Assembly (NCBI GenBank): GCA_902542325.1
Contig: CACBUE010000003.1
Coordinates: forward strand, 18,103 to 82,102
Direction of reading: 5' to 3'
From: an uncultured SAR86 cluster bacterium
GTDB taxonomy: Bacteria; Pseudomonadota; Gammaproteobacteria; Magnimaribacterales; Magnimaribacteraceae
Length of the DNA: 64,000 nt
Under the pieces are notes generated by a model. That model saw only the letters and a list, made by a program, of their open reading frames with translations, was not told the DNA's origin and ran no database searches. Shown in pieces: positions 61,746-64,000 of this stretch. A program made the translations under genes and the position numbers. Position 1 is the stretch's first letter, and every line of letters begins with the position of its first letter.

Positions 61746-62954
61746 TTGTTAAGTGGTATAAAAGTTATAGATGCTGCAAGTTTTATAGCTGGACCTTCAG
61801 CAGCAACAATAATGTCTGACTATGGAGCAGAAGTAATAAAGATTGAACCGCAAAACGGAGATAGCTTAAGAAATTTGATCACTAATGGAAGAATGCCTGA
61901 AGGACCAGAAAATTACTGCTGGGAATTAACCTCTCGAAACAAAAAAAGTGTTTCTCTTAATTTAAAAGATGAAAAAGCTCACAAGATCCTGATTGACCTT
62001 ATAAAAGAAGCTGATGTATTTATAACTAATATGCCATTCCCAATCAGAAAAAAATTAAAAATAACATCCGAAGATATAAGACCTCATAACAGCAAACTAA
62101 TATATGCCTCTCTAACTGGTTATGGTGAGGTTGGGCCCGATGCAGATAGGACTGCTTATGACTCAGTTGCCTGGTGGGCTAGAAGTGGATTAATGGATTT
62201 CGTAAGACCGTCTAATAACTCACCTGTTGCATGGTCAACACCAGGTATGGGAGATCATCCTACAGGGATGGCTTTATATGGAGCAATAATGACTGCTCTA
62301 TTTAATAGAGAAAGAACTGGAAAGGGAGGAGAAGTATCTACTTCATTAATGGCAAATGGAGCATGGGCTAATGGAGTTTTTATTCAGGCAGCTTTAATGG
62401 ATATTGAATTTCCTGAAAGAACTGAGCCTGTCCCAAGACATCCCTTTTACGATTTTTATAAGACAAAGGATAATAGAGAATTTGCCCTCGGTATGATCAA
62501 TTCAAGAATTGAATGGCCGAAACTAACAGAAGTATTAGACAGAGCGGATTGGTTGCAAAGAGAACTATTTGATTTTGATGATGCTTTCAAAAATGCTGAT
62601 GTACTTAGATCAGAATTATCAGATGAGTTTATGAAAAGATCACTTGATGAAATAAATGAACTTTTAAGGAACTCGGGTGTTACATATGGTGTACTCGGTA
62701 AAACTACTGATCATAGAGATGATGAGCAATTTTTAGAAACGAAAACTTTGGTTCCCCTCAGTCATGAATCTTTTGAGAATCTATTAACCATCAATAGTCC
62801 TTTCACAATTCAAGATGAAAATAAGATAGATTTTTCTAGAGCGCCCAATGTAGGCGAACATACCAAAGAAGTTCTGGAGAATATGGGATATTCAGATGCT
62901 GAATTGGAAGATTTAAAAGAAGAATCTGCCATTTATTGGCCTAATAAGCTTTAA
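61746..62954 (+). CDS. CaiB/BaiF family CoA transferase (possible N-terminal frameshift)
   Basis: 402 residues from TTG 61746; an in-frame stop at 61731 blocks any earlier start. Family III features: IDAASFIAGP, SDYGAEVIKIEP and the likely catalytic Asp170 in GMGDHPTGM. The start lacks a ribosome-binding site, whereas AGGGAGAG at 61709-61716 fits a TTG at 61721 in another frame. Losing one A from the A8 run (61732-61739) would join the two frames. It probably transfers CoA to an organic acid. The amidohydrolase gene follows after 3 nt. Confidence 0.9.
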   Translation: MLSGIKVIDAASFIAGPSAATIMSDYGAEVIKIEPQNGDSLRNLITNGRMPEGPENYCWELTSRNKKSVSLNLKDEKAHKILIDLIKEADVFITNMPFPIRKKLKITSEDIRPHNSKLIYASLTGYGEVGPDADRTAYDSVAWWARSGLMDFVRPSNNSPVAWSTPGMGDHPTGMALYGAIMTALFNRERTGKGGEVSTSLMANGAWANGVFIQAALMDIEFPERTEPVPRHPFYDFYKTKDNREFALGMINSRIEWPKLTEVLDRADWLQRELFDFDDAFKNADVLRSELSDEFMKRSLDEINELLRNSGVTYGVLGKTTDHRDDEQFLETKTLVPLSHESFENLLTINSPFTIQDENKIDFSRAPNVGEHTKEVLENMGYSDAELEDLKEESAIYWPNKL

Positions 62955-62957
62955 AGA

Positions 62958-64000
62958 ATGAAAACTTATATAAAACAAATATCAGCTCTTCTCTTCATAT
63001 CACTCATTATTTCTTGCTCAAAAGAGGAGGTATGTTACGAAGCAGATTTGGTTTTAGTAAATAGTAAAATCTATACTGCGAATGTAGATCAATGGGAAGC
63101 AGAAGCCACGGCAATTTTAGGTGACAAATTTATCTTTATTGGGAGTAATGAAGATTCCTCTGCTTATGCGTGTGGATCGAATAGAGTTTTAGATTTAAAA
63201 GATTCCTTTATATTCCCAGGATTCATTGATGCACATGCACACCTTAAAGGTATAGGTTACCGAGAAATAACCCTCAATCTTCAGGGTGCGGATAGTTTGA
63301 AGAATATGCTCACCTTGGTTCAAATCCATTCAAATAAATTATCGGAGGGCGATTGGGTGGTAGGCAGGGGCTGGATAGAAAAAAAATGGCCAGAGGGAAG
63401 GTTTCCTACTATTGAGGAGTTAGATGCTATTTCCGATAAAAAGCCAATAGCCTTAGAAAGGGCAGATGGTCATGCAATTATTGTTAATTCGCTTGCACTT
63501 AAATTAGCAGGCATTGATAGAAATACCCCCGATCCTATTGGAGGAAAAATAGATAAAGATACTAGTGGGGAGCCTAATGGAGTATTGATAGACAAAGCCT
63601 CATCCTTAGTTGAATCTATAATTCCTAAACGCACTAGGGAGGAAGAAAAGCGTGCTTTAAGGGAGGGACTAAATAGGACAGCGAAGATGGGATGGACACA
63701 ATTACATGATGCGGGATCTCCTTTATCCGATTATGAAATTCTCAATGAACTAAAAAAAGATGAAGGCTTACCAGTACGGATCCAATTTTATGTAAGTGAT
63801 GGCGAAGATGGTAATAAGTTTCTTGATGAAGGCCCTTATTTAGATCCAGATCATTATCTTACTTCTAGGGGCGTTAAGTTTTATGCAGATGGGGCAATAG
63901 GCTCGAGAGGTGCTGCTTTTTTTGATAAATATGATGACTATGAAACAAAAGGTTTTTTAATATTTCAGAAAGAGGAAACTATGCCAAAACTTATTAAAGC
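62958..64000 (+). CDS. YtcJ-like amidohydrolase, predicted lipoprotein (cut by window end)
   Basis: Open from ATG 62958 to the window end, at least 347 residues. A lipoprotein signal ends in LIISC (Cys20). The amidohydrolase_3 pattern follows: PGFIDAHAHLKG with metal ligands H93 and H95, RADGHAIIVNS, GEPNGVLID and VKFYADGAIGSRGA. The family deacylates N-acyl or related compounds with one or two metals. It directly follows the CaiB/BaiF gene. The C-terminal part with the last ligands is outside the window. Confidence 0.92.
   Translation, partial: MKTYIKQISALLFISLIISCSKEEVCYEADLVLVNSKIYTANVDQWEAEATAILGDKFIFIGSNEDSSAYACGSNRVLDLKDSFIFPGFIDAHAHLKGIGYREITLNLQGADSLKNMLTLVQIHSNKLSEGDWVVGRGWIEKKWPEGRFPTIEELDAISDKKPIALERADGHAIIVNSLALKLAGIDRNTPDPIGGKIDKDTSGEPNGVLIDKASSLVESIIPKRTREEEKRALREGLNRTAKMGWTQLHDAGSPLSDYEILNELKKDEGLPVRIQFYVSDGEDGNKFLDEGPYLDPDHYLTSRGVKFYADGAIGSRGAAFFDKYDDYETKGFLIFQKEETMPKLIK

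Overview
The window is a dense, AT-rich stretch of bacterial chromosome. I count 74 protein-coding genes (two cut by the window edges, one a 10-codon leader), one tRNA and very little intergenic DNA. The order pheT, ihfA, MerR-like regulator, tRNA-Pro(GGG) is typical of Gammaproteobacteria. Many overlapping gene ends, short spacers, a TonB receptor, a photolyase and a very large share of CoA, SDR and glutathione-transferase enzymes suggest a streamlined marine gammaproteobacterium, possibly SAR86-like. That placement is an inference from style and gene content, not from a marker phylogeny. No rRNA, transposase, phage gene, CRISPR array or classical defence operon was seen.

Layout. 1-1760: pheT end, ihfA, MerR-like regulator, tRNA-Pro. 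1771-5671: CaiB/BaiF CoA transferase and GST (minus strand), an unusual intergenic region with three back-to-back stem structures (3741-3932), a PaaI-like thioesterase and an acyl-CoA dehydrogenase. 5806-10109: an operon of SDR, exported carboxylesterase, HCCA-isomerase-like and Old Yellow Enzyme-like proteins. 10106-15913: class II aldolase, fumC, phhB, alpha/beta hydrolase, MFS transporter, SDR. 16001-19034: guaB-guaA. 19035-20226: a 1.2-kb segment bounded by a partial repeat of the guaA 3' end. 20244-25152: acetyltransferase, YciB-like and MAPEG membrane proteins, an exported protein, a crotonase and a YdjM-like protein. 25212-35456: FAD oxidoreductase, phosphatase, methyltransferase, a GcvT/DmdA-like enzyme paired with a MetF-like reductase, three GST/CoA-binding proteins and two crotonases. 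35459-39965: purine permease, TonB receptor, phosphoribosyltransferase. 40058-45279: a tight five-gene operon (CmcJ-like oxygenase, class III aminotransferase, Tat-exported PhoD-like phosphatase, GST, TSUP exporter). 45315-56717: a long plus-strand run including photolyase, a VanZ-FkbM fusion, an alkylglycerol-monooxygenase-like hydroxylase, apt plus nucleosidase, and a three-gene stator-like (MotA/ExbB plus ExbD-like) membrane set. 56723-64000: PQQ alcohol dehydrogenase, CIA30 protein, crotonase, MFS transporter, second CaiB/BaiF protein and the start of a lipoprotein amidohydrolase.

Themes. Lipid, aromatic and xenobiotic-type catabolism through CoA thioesters dominates: two CaiB/BaiF transferases, four crotonases, one acyl-CoA dehydrogenase, four SDRs and one OYE. 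Glutathione chemistry is over-represented: six GST-fold proteins including YghU, one MAPEG and one GFA protein. Purine salvage and synthesis recur: guaBA, an AzgA-like permease, an Hpt-like transferase, and apt with an MTA/SAH nucleosidase.

The strongest candidates for something undescribed are two. The first is the tandem element at 3741-3867: a conserved core inside two different but perfectly self-complementary outer stems, placed just after a plausible promoter. The second is the ExbB/ExbD-like trio at 54966-56717, whose ion-channel core is joined to a periplasmic beta-rich domain rather than to TonB- or peptidoglycan-binding parts.
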